A stretch of 64,000 nt of DNA from Sulfitobacter delicatus. Its GTDB lineage: Bacteria; Pseudomonadota; Alphaproteobacteria; Rhodobacterales; Rhodobacteraceae. The notes beneath the pieces are model-generated. The model saw only the letters and a program-made list of their open reading frames with translations. It searched no databases and was not told the origin of the DNA. Location of the stretch: NCBI RefSeq assembly GCF_900102535.1, contig NZ_FNBP01000003.1, positions 318,754 through 382,753 on the forward strand, written 5' to 3'. The position numbers were made by a program, and so were the translations under genes. The first letter of the stretch is position 1, and each line of letters opens with the position of its first letter. Below are positions 44,318 through 53,380 of the stretch, one piece after another.

Positions 44318-44724
44318 CCTATGCGCTTTCAGGAGCCTTGCAGGGGGCGGTTTATGACCTGTTGCAGAATGATCCGGGGCTGACCGCATTGGTGGGCGAC
44401 GCCGTCTATGACGCAGTGCCGAGTGGTACGTTGCCTGAGACCTATGTGCGCCTTGGCAGTGAAAAGGCCGTGGGGGCATCGGACCGTTCCGGTATGGGGG
44501 CGGAGCATCGCTTTACCGTCACAGTGATCACGACAGCGCCGGGGTTTGCCTTTGCCAAAAGTGTCGCGGCAGCGGTCTGTGATGCGCTGCGCGATGCCGC
44601 GCCGGTGTTGAGCCGGGGGCGTGTGGTCGATCTCTATTTTCACAGTGCCAGTGCCGAGCGGATCGACGGCGGGGCGACGCGGCAGATTGACCTCCAGTTC
44701 CGCGCGCTTTTGGCGGACGAGTAA
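44314..44724 (+). CDS. GTA g8 homologue, tail terminator (DUF3168)
   Basis: This 136-residue DUF3168 protein includes LQGAVYDLLQNDPGLTALVGDAVYDAVP and TYVRLGSEKAVGASDRSG. It caps the tail tube at the head interface. Confidence 0.9.
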   Translation: MTYALSGALQGAVYDLLQNDPGLTALVGDAVYDAVPSGTLPETYVRLGSEKAVGASDRSGMGAEHRFTVTVITTAPGFAFAKSVAAAVCDALRDAAPVLSRGRVVDLYFHSASAERIDGGATRQIDLQFRALLADE

Positions 44725-44762
44725 ACCTTACAACCTTTTCAGTTAGTTGCAGGAGAAAACGA

Positions 44763-45185
44763 ATGGCTGTTCAAGCAGGTAAAGATCTTTTGATCAAGGT
44801 AGATATGACCAGCGATGGTCAGTTTGAGACCATCGCGGGGCTGCGTGCCACGCGGGTGAGTTTTAACGCCGAGACGGTGGATGTCACCACACTCGATTCC
44901 CAAGGGGGCTGGCGTGAGTTGCTAGTGGGCGCTGGTGTGCGCTCGGCGGCGATCAGTGGCTCGGGGGTGTTTCGCGATGCGGGCACGGATGAGCGGGCGC
45001 GGCAGTTGTTCTTTGACGGGCTGACGCCGGATTTCCAGATCATCATTCCCGATTTCGGCGTGGTTGAGGGGCCGTTTCAGGTCGCCGCAATCGAATACGC
45101 CGGGTCGCTGAATGGCGAGGCTACGTTCGAACTCAGCCTGCAGTCAGCGGGGGAGTTGGTCTTTACCCCTGACGTGGTGGTGTGA
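44763..45185 (+). CDS. GTA g9 homologue, major tail protein
   Basis: This 140-residue tail-tube protein begins MAVQAGKDLLIKVDM and contains VTTLDSQGGWRELLVGAGVRSAAISGSGVF, as in phage TP901-1-like major tail proteins. It has a strong AGGAG ribosome binding site, fitting its high copy number. Confidence 0.92.
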   Translation: MAVQAGKDLLIKVDMTSDGQFETIAGLRATRVSFNAETVDVTTLDSQGGWRELLVGAGVRSAAISGSGVFRDAGTDERARQLFFDGLTPDFQIIIPDFGVVEGPFQVAAIEYAGSLNGEATFELSLQSAGELVFTPDVVV

Positions 45186-45187
45186 GC

Positions 45188-45502
45188 ATGGCCAACCCTT
45201 GGCGCGGCGAGGTCTCGATTGTCATCGACGGGCAGCGGCATGAGGCGCGGCTGACCCTCGGTGCGCTGGCGGAACTGGAGGCGCAGATGCAGGCCGACAG
45301 TCTGCTGGCGCTGGTGGAGCGGTTCGAGGGGAACCGGTTTAGCAGCCGCGATGTGCTGGCGCTCTTGGCGGCAGGGTTGCGCGGGGGCGGCAGCGGGATC
45401 GACGCCAAGACGTTGGAGCATGCGCAGATCGAAGGTGGGCCAATGGCAGCCGCACGGGCGGCGGCTGAATTGCTGGCGCGGGCCTTTGCGGTGCCGGAAT
45501 GA
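45188..45502 (+). CDS. GTA g10 homologue, tail assembly protein (GTA-specific family)
   Basis: This 104-residue protein matches the gene transfer agent g10 family (WRGEVSIVIDGQRHEARLTLGALAELEAQ). With the next small gene it occupies the place of phage tail assembly chaperones. A GTG at 45182 is an alternative start. It overlaps the next gene by 4 bases. Confidence 0.85.
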   Translation: MANPWRGEVSIVIDGQRHEARLTLGALAELEAQMQADSLLALVERFEGNRFSSRDVLALLAAGLRGGGSGIDAKTLEHAQIEGGPMAAARAAAELLARAFAVPE

Positions 45503-45711
45503 GCGGTCGGCGGCCCTTTGATTGGCCGGGGCTGTTGCGGCTTGGGCTGACGCGCATGGGGCTGCGGCCTGCGGAATTCTGGGCGCTGACCCCGGCGGAG
45601 TTGCAGCTGATGCTTGGCCCGCTCGGCGAAGGCGCGCCGCTGTTGAGTGAGGGTCTGGCCGCCTTGATGGCGGCCTACCCGGACACAAAGAAAGGGGCCG
45701 GAGATGGCTGA
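45499..45711 (+). CDS. GTA g10.1 homologue, small tail assembly chaperone-like protein
   Basis: This 70-residue protein has the segment RPAEFWALTPAELQLML, typical of the short rcc01693-type phage tail assembly chaperones. It overlaps both g10 and g11. In long-tailed phages this pair is often made by frameshifting; here the two are separate overlapping genes. Confidence 0.85.
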   Translation: MSGRRPFDWPGLLRLGLTRMGLRPAEFWALTPAELQLMLGPLGEGAPLLSEGLAALMAAYPDTKKGAGDG

Positions 45712-46363
45712 ATTTGATGATTTCGAGAACCTTGAGGGCAATGCGTCGGGCCTGAATGAGACACTGGGGGAGACCAGCGCGCTTGTTTCGGGTTTTGACA
45801 GCGAATTGCGCCGCATGCGGGCGTCGTTGTCGGCGACGGGTAAGGATGTGGCAGCGTTGGAGAAGGGGTTGAGCCGGGGGCTTCGGCGGGCCTTTGACGG
45901 GGTGGTGTTTGATGGGGCGAAACTGTCGGACGCTCTGAGCGATCTCGCCAGTTCCATGATCCGCACAACTTATAACGCGGCGATGCGTCCGGTGACTGAC
46001 CATTTCGGTGGGCTGATCAGTGAGGGCATCGGCAGTCTGGTGAAGGGAGTGCTGCCCTTCGCCGATGGGGCGCCCTTTTCGCAGGGTAAGGTCATGCCCT
46101 TTGCACAGGGTGGCGTGGTCAGTTCGGCCACGGCCTTTCCGATGCGGGGCGGTATCGGCGTCATGGGCGAGGCAGGGCCGGAGGCAATCATGCCGCTTGC
46201 ACGCGGGGCGGACGGCAAGCTTGGCGTGCGCGGCGCGGGGAGCGGTGGCACGACCATTGTGATGAATATCACGACGCCGGATGTGCAGGGGTTCCAACGT
46301 AGCCAAAGTCAGATCGCAGCGCAGGTGAGCCGTGCGCTTAGCAGTGGCAATCGCAACCGCTGA
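45704..46363 (+). CDS. GTA g11 homologue, tape measure protein
   Basis: This 219-residue protein has a helical first half (LNETLGETSALVSGFDSELRRMRASL) and a glycine-rich second half containing FAQGGVVSSATAFPMRGGIGVMGEAGPEAIMPL, the usual tape-measure C-terminal motif. It is very short for a tape measure, consistent with the short tail of GTA particles. Confidence 0.9.
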   Translation: MAEFDDFENLEGNASGLNETLGETSALVSGFDSELRRMRASLSATGKDVAALEKGLSRGLRRAFDGVVFDGAKLSDALSDLASSMIRTTYNAAMRPVTDHFGGLISEGIGSLVKGVLPFADGAPFSQGKVMPFAQGGVVSSATAFPMRGGIGVMGEAGPEAIMPLARGADGKLGVRGAGSGGTTIVMNITTPDVQGFQRSQSQIAAQVSRALSSGNRNR

Positions 46364-46387
46364 AGGCGACAAAGAGAGGTGCAGGAC

Positions 46388-47020
46388 ATGCAATTTCACG
46401 ACGTAAGATTTCCACCATCGCTAAGCTTTGGCTCCCTCGGGGGCCCGCAGCGGCAGACCGACGTGGTCACGCTCGCCAACGGATTTGAGGAACGCAACAC
46501 GCCCTGGGCGCACTCCCGACGCAGCTATGATGCGGGGCTTGGGATGCGGTCGATTGACGATCTGCAGGCGCTGATCGCGTTTTTCGAGGCTCGGATGGGT
46601 CAGATGTATGCGTTCCGCTGGAAGGATTGGGCCGACTACAAGTCTGGCAAGGCAGATGTGCCTGTGGCTTTTGATGACCAGAGCATCGGCTTTGGCGACG
46701 GGGAAACAGCCGCCTTTCAGATCTATAAAACCTATCGGTCTGGGGAACAGAGCTACAAGCGCCCGATCACGAAGCCGGTCGCTGGCACGGTGCGTGTGGG
46801 GCTTGAGCAGGATGAACTGCAGGAGGGCGTCGAATATGAGGTCGATGCGGCCACTGGCGTCATCACCTTCGCGCATCCGCCCGATCCTGATGTCGAGATC
46901 TTTGCGGGTTACGAGTTCGACGTGCCGGTGCGGTTTGACACGGACCGCATTCTGGTCTCGGTCGAGAGCTTTCAGGCGGGGCAGGTGCCCGATGTGCCGG
47001 TGATCGAGGTCCGGGTCTGA
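46388..47020 (+). CDS. GTA g12 homologue, distal tail protein (DUF2460)
   Basis: This 210-residue DUF2460 protein begins MQFHDVRFPPSLSFGSLGGP and has the EERNTPWAHSRRSYDAG segment. It forms the ring at the tail end that joins the baseplate. The last base of its stop is the first base of g13. Confidence 0.92.
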   Translation: MQFHDVRFPPSLSFGSLGGPQRQTDVVTLANGFEERNTPWAHSRRSYDAGLGMRSIDDLQALIAFFEARMGQMYAFRWKDWADYKSGKADVPVAFDDQSIGFGDGETAAFQIYKTYRSGEQSYKRPITKPVAGTVRVGLEQDELQEGVEYEVDAATGVITFAHPPDPDVEIFAGYEFDVPVRFDTDRILVSVESFQAGQVPDVPVIEVRV

Positions 47021-47907
47021 TGGCGGGGCTGGAGGCTGATTTCGCGGCGCATCTAGCGAGTGGTTTGACGACTCTCTGCCATTGCTGGCAACTGACGCGG
47101 CAAGATGGAGTGGTGTTTGCGTTTACCGATCATGACATGCCGCTGAGTTTTGACGGGGTGACCTTTCGCGCTGACACGGGATTGAGCGCACGGGCGCTCG
47201 CACAGACGACAGGTTTGTCTGTTGATAACACGGAAGCCCTTGGTGCTCTGAGCGACCATGCGATCCGCGAGGATGAGATTGAGCAAGGTCGCTTTGACGG
47301 GGCCGAGGTGCTGGCGTGGCTGGTGAACTGGGCCGATCCGACACAGCGGCTCTTGCAGTTTCGCGGCAGCATTGGCGAGTTGCACCGCGCCGGCGGGAGC
47401 TTTCGCGCCGAGCTGCGGGGGTTAACTGAGCCTTTGAACCAGCCAATGGGGAGGGTTTATCAGAAACCATGTTCGGCGGTGTTGGGGGATGGAAACTGTG
47501 GGTTTGACCTGACTGCGCCGGGCTATACCGACACGCGTGCGGTCGAGCGCGTCGACGATGCGCAGTCCTTTCAATGGCAGGGCTTCAATGGCTTCGATGA
47601 GGGCTGGTTCACCCGCGGGCGGCTCGATGTGCTCGACGGGTCCGCCGCGGGGCTGTGGGGGATGGTCAAGCAAGACCGTTTTGACGGTGAACGGCGTGTT
47701 ATTGACCTTTGGGAGCCCATCCGCGGCGCGGTGACTGCCGGGACGGTGGTGCGGCTAACTGCTGGCTGCGACAAACGGATGGAGACCTGCCGGCTAAAGT
47801 TCAACAACCTTTTGAACTTTCAGGGTTTTCCTGACCTGCCAGGTGAGGATTGGGTCATGGCGGTACCGAAATCCGATGGCGCCAACACAGGCGGGTCGCG
47901 CCGATGA
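47020..47907 (+). CDS. GTA g13 homologue, baseplate hub (DUF2163)
   Basis: This 295-residue DUF2163 hub protein includes TLCHCWQLTRQDGVVFAFTDHD, LGDGNCGFDL and the terminal LNFQGFPDLPGEDWV. The four cysteines (for example in CHCW, PCSAVLGDGNC and CDKRMETC) could bind an iron-sulfur cluster, as proposed for the RcGTA hub. Overlaps g14 by 4 bases. Confidence 0.92.
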   Translation: MAGLEADFAAHLASGLTTLCHCWQLTRQDGVVFAFTDHDMPLSFDGVTFRADTGLSARALAQTTGLSVDNTEALGALSDHAIREDEIEQGRFDGAEVLAWLVNWADPTQRLLQFRGSIGELHRAGGSFRAELRGLTEPLNQPMGRVYQKPCSAVLGDGNCGFDLTAPGYTDTRAVERVDDAQSFQWQGFNGFDEGWFTRGRLDVLDGSAAGLWGMVKQDRFDGERRVIDLWEPIRGAVTAGTVVRLTAGCDKRMETCRLKFNNLLNFQGFPDLPGEDWVMAVPKSDGANTGGSRR

Positions 47908-48347
47908 ACGGCGCTGAGAGATTGGTTTCGGCAGCGCGCGGCTGGATTGGGACGCCTTATGTGCACCAAGCCGCGACGCGGGGCGCGGGGTGCGATTGTC
48001 TGGGGCTGCTGCGGGGTCTGTGGCGTGAGTTGCACGGCGCAGAACCAGAGGCAGTCCCGCCTTACTCAATGGATTGGTCAGAGGCGCAGGGCGAAGAGCG
48101 GCTGTGGACGGCCGCGCAGCGACACATGCGACCCAAGGCGATAGCGGCCGCAGCGGCAGGAGACGTGCTTTTGTTTCGGATGCGGCAGGGAGCGGTAGCG
48201 AAGCATCTAGGGGTGCAGGCCGAAGCCGGTGCTGCCCCGACATTTATCCATGCCTATTCCGGGCATGGGGTGGTTGAAAGCCCGCTGAGTGTGCCTTGGC
48301 AACGGCGCATTGTGGCGCGATTTGAATTTCCTGAGGAGGTCACCTAA
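47904..48347 (+). CDS. GTA g14 homologue, NlpC/P60 peptidase
   Basis: This 147-residue NlpC/P60-type cysteine peptidase has its nucleophile in GAGCDCLGL and the likely catalytic His in FIHAYSGHGVV. It may open the recipient cell wall for DNA entry. The start at 47904 overlaps the g13 stop. Confidence 0.93.
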   Translation: MNGAERLVSAARGWIGTPYVHQAATRGAGCDCLGLLRGLWRELHGAEPEAVPPYSMDWSEAQGEERLWTAAQRHMRPKAIAAAAAGDVLLFRMRQGAVAKHLGVQAEAGAAPTFIHAYSGHGVVESPLSVPWQRRIVARFEFPEEVT

Positions 48348-51300
48348 TGGCGACGATTGTTCTTTCGGCAGCGGGGGCGGCGGTGGGCGGCTCTATCGGT
48401 GGCACATTGGCAGGGCTCTCTTCGGTGGCCGTTGGCCGCGCGGTTGGTGCGACCCTGGGGCGTATCGTGGATCAGCGATTGCTCGGCCAGGGCGGGCAGG
48501 CAGTCGAGACGGGTAAAGTCGATCGTTTTCGGCTGACCGGTTCGGGTGAGGGCGAAGCGATCACGCAGCTTTATGGCCGTATGCGGCTGGGCGGGCATGT
48601 GATCTGGGCTTCTCAGTTTCAGGAAGAGGTGAACGTCAGCGGAGGCGGCAAGGGCGGGCCGCCCAAGCCGCAAACCACCAGCTATAGCTATTCGGTCAGC
48701 CTCGCCATCGCGCTTTGTGAGGGCGAGATCACTAGCGTCGGGCGCATTTGGGCGGATGGCGAGGAAGTCGCGCCGGATGACCTGAACATGCGCGTCTACA
48801 CCGGCAGTCGTGATCAGCAGCCAGACCCGACCATTGCGGCAATCGAAGGCGCGGATCAGGTGCCGGCCTACCGGGGCACGGCCTATGTCGTGTTTGAAAA
48901 CCTGTCGCTCGCAGCCTTTGGCAATCGAGTGCCGCAATTCTCTTTCGAGGTGATGCGGCCCGAGCAGCCTGGCGCGCCCGGTTGGGAACACGCACCTGCC
49001 TTTGGCGTGCAGGGGGTGGCTCTGATCCCGGGCACGGGGGAGTACAGTCTGGCGACAACGCCGGTGCATTACAGCAACGGGCCGGGGGCAAATTGGTCAG
49101 CCAACATCAATACGCCCGCCGGGAAGACTGATTTTTCAGTGGCGCTGGAAAGCCTGACCGAGGAACTGCCGCGACTGGAGGCGGCGTCGCTTGTCGTGTC
49201 GTGGTTCGGGAGCGACCTGCGTTGTGGCGAATGCCGCTTACGGCCCAAGGTCGAGGACCCGGTGATCGAGGGGGAGAACATGCCTTGGGGTGTTTCCGGC
49301 CTGACGCGGGCCGAAGCAGAGGTGATTGCCCAGCTTGACGACCGCCCCATCTATGGCGGCACTCCTGCGGATGCAGCGGTGATTGAGGCCATTCAGGCGC
49401 TAAACACTGCGGGTAAGGCGGTGATGTTCTACCCGTTTATCCTTATGGACCAGACCGAGGGCAATGAACTGCCTGACCCCTACAGCGATACAACCTCCCA
49501 GCCTGCTTTGCCTTGGCGAGGCCGGATTACACTGTCCGACGCCCCGGGGCGTCCGGGCAGTCCGGATGGGACAGGGGCGGCAGAGACGGAGGTTGCGACG
49601 TTCTTCGGTACGGTGAAGGCCGCGGATTTCACGGTCGTTGACGGATCGGTAAGCTACAACGGGCCAGCGGAATGGACGCTTTCGCGGTTCATCCTGCATT
49701 ACGCAGCGCTTTGTGCGGCTGCGGGCGGCGTGGAGGCGTTCTGCATCTCGTCTGAGATGCGCGGCCTGACACGGATCCGCGGCGCGGGGAACAGCTTTGT
49801 GGCCGTGGTAGCCCTGCGGGATCTGGCGGCTGAGGTGCGCGCTCTGCTCGGGCCTGAGGTCAAGATCAGCTATGCGGCAGATTGGTCAGAGTATTTTGGC
49901 TACCAGCCGCAGGATGGCAGCGGGGACCTCTACTTCAACCTTGACCCTTTGTGGGCAGACGACAACATCGATTTCATTGGAATCGACAATTACATGCCGT
50001 TGGCGGATTGGCGCGATGAGGAAGGGCATCTCGACGGGCAAGATTGGTCTGCGATACATGATGTCGACTACCTTAAATCCAACATCGAGGGCGGCGAAGG
50101 TTATGATTGGTATTATCATTCACCCGAGGCCCGCGCGGCGCAAATCCGGACGCCGATCACCGATGGCGCGCATGATGAGCCTTGGGTCTATCGCTACAAG
50201 GACCTGCGCAACTGGTGGGCCAATGCGCACCACGATCGGGTGGGGGGCACACGCTCGGCGACGCCGACAGCCTGGGAGCCGATGTCGAAACCGATCTGGT
50301 TCACGGAGTATGGCTGCGCGGCGATTGATAAGGGGGCGAACCAGCCGAATAAATTCCTTGATTTGAAGAGTTCTGAAAGCGCCTTGCCGCGGTATTCCAA
50401 CGGGGCGCGTGACGATCTGATGCAGATGCAATATCTGCGTGCGATGTCGGAGTATTGGAGCGATCCGGCGATCAATCCACTGTCGGAGGAATACGGTGGC
50501 CGCATGCTCGACATGTCGCGGGCCTTTGTCTGGGCTTGGGACATGCGGCCCTTTCCCTTCTTTCCGAACAATGTCGATCTCTGGAGCGATGGTGAGAATT
50601 ATCCCCGCGGGCACTGGCTGAACGGGCGCGCTTCGGGACGGTCGCTGGCCTCTGTCGTGGGAGAGATTTGCCGCCGCGCAGGCGTGCAGCATTATGACAC
50701 GTCGCAGCTTTTCGGGCATGTGCGCGGCTATGCCGTCACGCAGGTCGGCCAGGGGCGTGCGGCTTTGCAGCCCTTGATGCTGCGCTATGGATTTGATGCG
50801 ATTGAGCGGGAGGGGGTGTTGACCTTCCGCATGCGCGACGGGGTTGATGCGGTCGCGCTCGACGCGGAACGGCTTGCTGTCAGCCCCGATCTCGACGGCA
50901 TCACCGAGCAGTTGCGCGACGCTGAGGCCGAAGTGTCCGGGCGCGTCCGCCTGCGTTTTGTCGAGGCCGATGGTGATTTCAACGTGGTGGCTGAAGAAGC
51001 GGTTCTGGCCGATGAGGCGACCCATGCTGTCGCGGGGTCAGAGTTGAACATGGCGCTTACGCGCGGCGAGGGGCGGCAACTGGCTGAACGCTGGCTGACC
51101 GAAGCGCGGGTGGCGCGCGAGACAGTGCGGCTGGCCTTGCCACCTTCACGCATGGCGCTTGGCGCGGGGGATATCATTGAGCTGCCTGGTGAGGGCGCAG
51201 AGGGGCCCGGGCGCTACCGGATTGACCGGGTCGAGCAAGCAGGACCGTTGCTCGTCGAAGCGGTGCGGATCGAACCTGAGGTTTATGACACGGTGCCCTT

Positions 51301-52276
51301 TGACGAGGAACTGCCCAGCCCGCGCCCCTTTGTGCCGCCGGTGCCGGTCTTGCCGCATTTCTTGGACCTGCCGCTGCTGCGGGGGGATGAGGTTCCCCAT
51401 GCTCCACATCTGGCGGTCACCGCAGAGCCTTGGCCGGGTTCGGTCGCGGTTTACCGGTCGGGAACCGACAGCGACTATACGTTGAACGCTGTCCTACCGG
51501 CACGGTCGACCGTAGGGGTCACGCAGACGCCACTGCTCGCCGCGCGGCCGGGATTGATGGACAACGGCCCGGTTTTGGAGGTGAAATTGACGAGTGGGAC
51601 GCTTGCTTCGGTGGAGAGGGAGACATTGCTGAACGGCGCCAACCTCGCTGCAATTGGCGATGGCACGGCGGGGAATTGGGAATTATTCCAATTCGAGGAA
51701 GCCGAGCTTGTAGCTCCGCAGACCTATTGGCTGCGCGGGCGTCTGCGCGGGCAGGCGGGCACGGATGCGCTGATGCCGGAAGCTTGGCCAGTGGGGTCGG
51801 TCTTTGTGTTAATGAACGGCGTCCCACAGCAGCCTGAGCTTGGCCGCCATCTGCGGCGTGTCGCTCAGCACTACCGTATCGGTCCGGCCCAGCGGCCTGT
51901 GGATGATCCGTCATATGTGCATGAGCTGCATGCTTTTGACGGAAACGGCTTGCGGCCGTACAGCCCTTGTCACCTGCGCAGCGTGACCGACCAGAATGGC
52001 GACATATTGCTGAACTGGATTCGCCGCACACGGGTCGATGGTGATCCATGGGACAGCCCGGAGGTGCCGTTGGGAGAAGAGAGCGAGAGCTACCTGCTGC
52101 GGGTGTTGGTTGGGGGTGAAGTACGGCGTGAGGTCATGCTAAGCAGCCCCAGTTGGGCCTATAGCAGCAGTGCGCGGGCGGCAGATGGCGTCGCAGGCCC
52201 CTTCGCGGTGGAGATTGCGCAGGTTTCTGCGGTCTACGGGCCAGGTATGGCCGCGCGTTTAGAGGTCACGCCCTGA
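48347..52276 (+). CDS. GTA g15 homologue, large tail-tip/host-interaction protein
   Basis: This 1309-residue protein is the megatron of the GTA tail tip. It begins with a hydrophobic glycine-rich segment (AGAAVGGSIGGTLAGL). A GTA-type TIM-barrel region lies at about 430-760, including DFIGIDNYMPLADW and PIWFTEYGCAAIDKG, followed by a Phage-tail_3-like region and a C-terminal receptor-facing part. No interruption is seen. It closes the cluster; cysE follows 117 bases later. Confidence 0.95.
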   Translation: MATIVLSAAGAAVGGSIGGTLAGLSSVAVGRAVGATLGRIVDQRLLGQGGQAVETGKVDRFRLTGSGEGEAITQLYGRMRLGGHVIWASQFQEEVNVSGGGKGGPPKPQTTSYSYSVSLAIALCEGEITSVGRIWADGEEVAPDDLNMRVYTGSRDQQPDPTIAAIEGADQVPAYRGTAYVVFENLSLAAFGNRVPQFSFEVMRPEQPGAPGWEHAPAFGVQGVALIPGTGEYSLATTPVHYSNGPGANWSANINTPAGKTDFSVALESLTEELPRLEAASLVVSWFGSDLRCGECRLRPKVEDPVIEGENMPWGVSGLTRAEAEVIAQLDDRPIYGGTPADAAVIEAIQALNTAGKAVMFYPFILMDQTEGNELPDPYSDTTSQPALPWRGRITLSDAPGRPGSPDGTGAAETEVATFFGTVKAADFTVVDGSVSYNGPAEWTLSRFILHYAALCAAAGGVEAFCISSEMRGLTRIRGAGNSFVAVVALRDLAAEVRALLGPEVKISYAADWSEYFGYQPQDGSGDLYFNLDPLWADDNIDFIGIDNYMPLADWRDEEGHLDGQDWSAIHDVDYLKSNIEGGEGYDWYYHSPEARAAQIRTPITDGAHDEPWVYRYKDLRNWWANAHHDRVGGTRSATPTAWEPMSKPIWFTEYGCAAIDKGANQPNKFLDLKSSESALPRYSNGARDDLMQMQYLRAMSEYWSDPAINPLSEEYGGRMLDMSRAFVWAWDMRPFPFFPNNVDLWSDGENYPRGHWLNGRASGRSLASVVGEICRRAGVQHYDTSQLFGHVRGYAVTQVGQGRAALQPLMLRYGFDAIEREGVLTFRMRDGVDAVALDAERLAVSPDLDGITEQLRDAEAEVSGRVRLRFVEADGDFNVVAEEAVLADEATHAVAGSELNMALTRGEGRQLAERWLTEARVARETVRLALPPSRMALGAGDIIELPGEGAEGPGRYRIDRVEQAGPLLVEAVRIEPEVYDTVPFDEELPSPRPFVPPVPVLPHFLDLPLLRGDEVPHAPHLAVTAEPWPGSVAVYRSGTDSDYTLNAVLPARSTVGVTQTPLLAARPGLMDNGPVLEVKLTSGTLASVERETLLNGANLAAIGDGTAGNWELFQFEEAELVAPQTYWLRGRLRGQAGTDALMPEAWPVGSVFVLMNGVPQQPELGRHLRRVAQHYRIGPAQRPVDDPSYVHELHAFDGNGLRPYSPCHLRSVTDQNGDILLNWIRRTRVDGDPWDSPEVPLGEESESYLLRVLVGGEVRREVMLSSPSWAYSSSARAADGVAGPFAVEIAQVSAVYGPGMAARLEVTP

Positions 52277-52393
52277 CTGGCAGAGGGGCGGCTGAGCAGC
52301 GATACGCTTTCACGATTTTGCGCGGGATGGATTTACAATTGGTCCCGCGCCGTTGCATGAGCTACCTTGGCCTTAAAGCGAAGGACATGTGAC

Positions 52394-53206
52394 ATGGCAC
52401 AGACACGCAGAAGTATCTCGAAGATGGACCCGGTTTGGGACCGCATTCAGCATGAGGCAGAAGCCGCCGTGCAGGATGAGCCGCTGATCGGCGGCTTTGT
52501 GCATGCCTGTATCCTGCACCACAAATCCATTGAGAACGCGCTATCCTACCGCATTGCGGCAAAGCTGTCGTCGAACGAAATGTCGATGATGGTCGTGCGC
52601 GAAATGGTTGAAGAAGCCTATGCCGAGGATGCGGGGCTTGTCGCTGCCGCGCGGGCTGATCTAATGGCGATTTACGACCGTGATCCGGCCTGCCACCGGT
52701 TGCTGCAGCCGATCCTTTACTTCAAGGGATATCAGGCGGTGCAGGCCTACCGGGTCGGGCATCACCTTTATACGAAGGGCAAGCGCGATCTGGCCTATTT
52801 CATTCAGATGCGAGTGAGCGAGATTTTCGGTGTCGATATTCATCCCGCGGCGAAGATCGGCAAGGGCATCATGATCGACCACGCGCATTCCATCGTCATT
52901 GGTGAGACGGCGGTTGTGGGCGACAATGTTTCTATGCTGCATTCGGTGACGCTTGGCGGGACAGGCAAGGAGGAGGAAGACCGGCATCCGAAGATCGGTG
53001 ATGGTGTTCTGATCGGAGCTGGCGCGAAAGTGTTGGGCAACATTAAGGTTGGCCATTGCAGCCGGATCGCTGCAGGTTCGGTTGTTCTGGAAGAGGTGCC
53101 GCCCTGCAAGACCGTGGCCGGTATTCCTGCGCGGATAGTGGGCGAGGCGGGCTGCGATCAGCCTTCAATGTCGATGAACCATCTGTTCGGGCCGGATTGC
53201 GAATAG
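52394..53206 (+). CDS. cysE: serine O-acetyltransferase
   Basis: This 270-residue enzyme makes O-acetylserine, the precursor of cysteine. A helical N-terminal domain is followed by left-handed beta-helix hexapeptide repeats (IDHAHSIVIGETAVVGDNV, IGAGAKVLGNIKVG). Upstream lies an 8-bp inverted repeat, GCGCGGGA/TCCCGCGC (52320-52350), around an AT-rich TACAAT. cysE next to the GTA cluster is a conserved feature of Rhodobacterales as I recall it. The right side of the gene is where the accessory island begins. Confidence 0.95.
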   Translation: MAQTRRSISKMDPVWDRIQHEAEAAVQDEPLIGGFVHACILHHKSIENALSYRIAAKLSSNEMSMMVVREMVEEAYAEDAGLVAAARADLMAIYDRDPACHRLLQPILYFKGYQAVQAYRVGHHLYTKGKRDLAYFIQMRVSEIFGVDIHPAAKIGKGIMIDHAHSIVIGETAVVGDNVSMLHSVTLGGTGKEEEDRHPKIGDGVLIGAGAKVLGNIKVGHCSRIAAGSVVLEEVPPCKTVAGIPARIVGEAGCDQPSMSMNHLFGPDCE

Positions 53207-53223
53207 AGTTCGCGCGTATAGGG

Positions 53224-53263
53224 TAAAATGAAAAAGCCGGGGCAAGGCCCCCAGCCGTTAACT
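53224..53263 (-). repeat. left outward inverted repeat of the island (hairpin with T-tract on the minus strand)
   Basis: On the minus strand it reads AGTTAACGGCTGGGG, a loop, then CCCCGGC and TTTTT. It is an imperfect inverted copy of 61532-61568; the 15 inner bases AGTTAACGGCTGGGG are identical. It looks like a terminator facing cysE. Confidence 0.65.
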
Positions 53264-53317
53264 AAATAGTGGGTATATCCAGAACATATCTGGAACGAAG
53301 GCAAGAAAAGTGTTACT

Positions 53318-53345
53318 GGGCAATGGTTAAGCCGTTGCCCATTTT
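53318..53345 (+). terminator. intrinsic terminator between cysE and the zinc-ribbon gene
   Basis: GGGCAATGG and CCGTTGCCC (one G-T pair, loop TTAAG) are followed by ATTTT. It may end cysE transcription or attenuate the next gene. Confidence 0.65.
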
Positions 53346-53380
53346 CCGTTGTGGGCACGAAGATATCTTCGGGAGCCTCC

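Noticed and set aside
45488..45520. Programmed frameshift joining GTA g10 and g10.1
   Set aside because: Each gene has its own start with an ATGA overlap and no slippery sequence was seen, so separate translation is enough.
45077..46399. 440-residue minus-strand frame across GTA g9-g11
   Set aside because: It is antisense to several coupled GTA genes and has no domain features.
38206..52276. Prophage interpretation of the phage-like genes
   Set aside because: There is no integrase, repressor, replication, lysis or attachment site, and gene order and flanks match a Rhodobacterales GTA.
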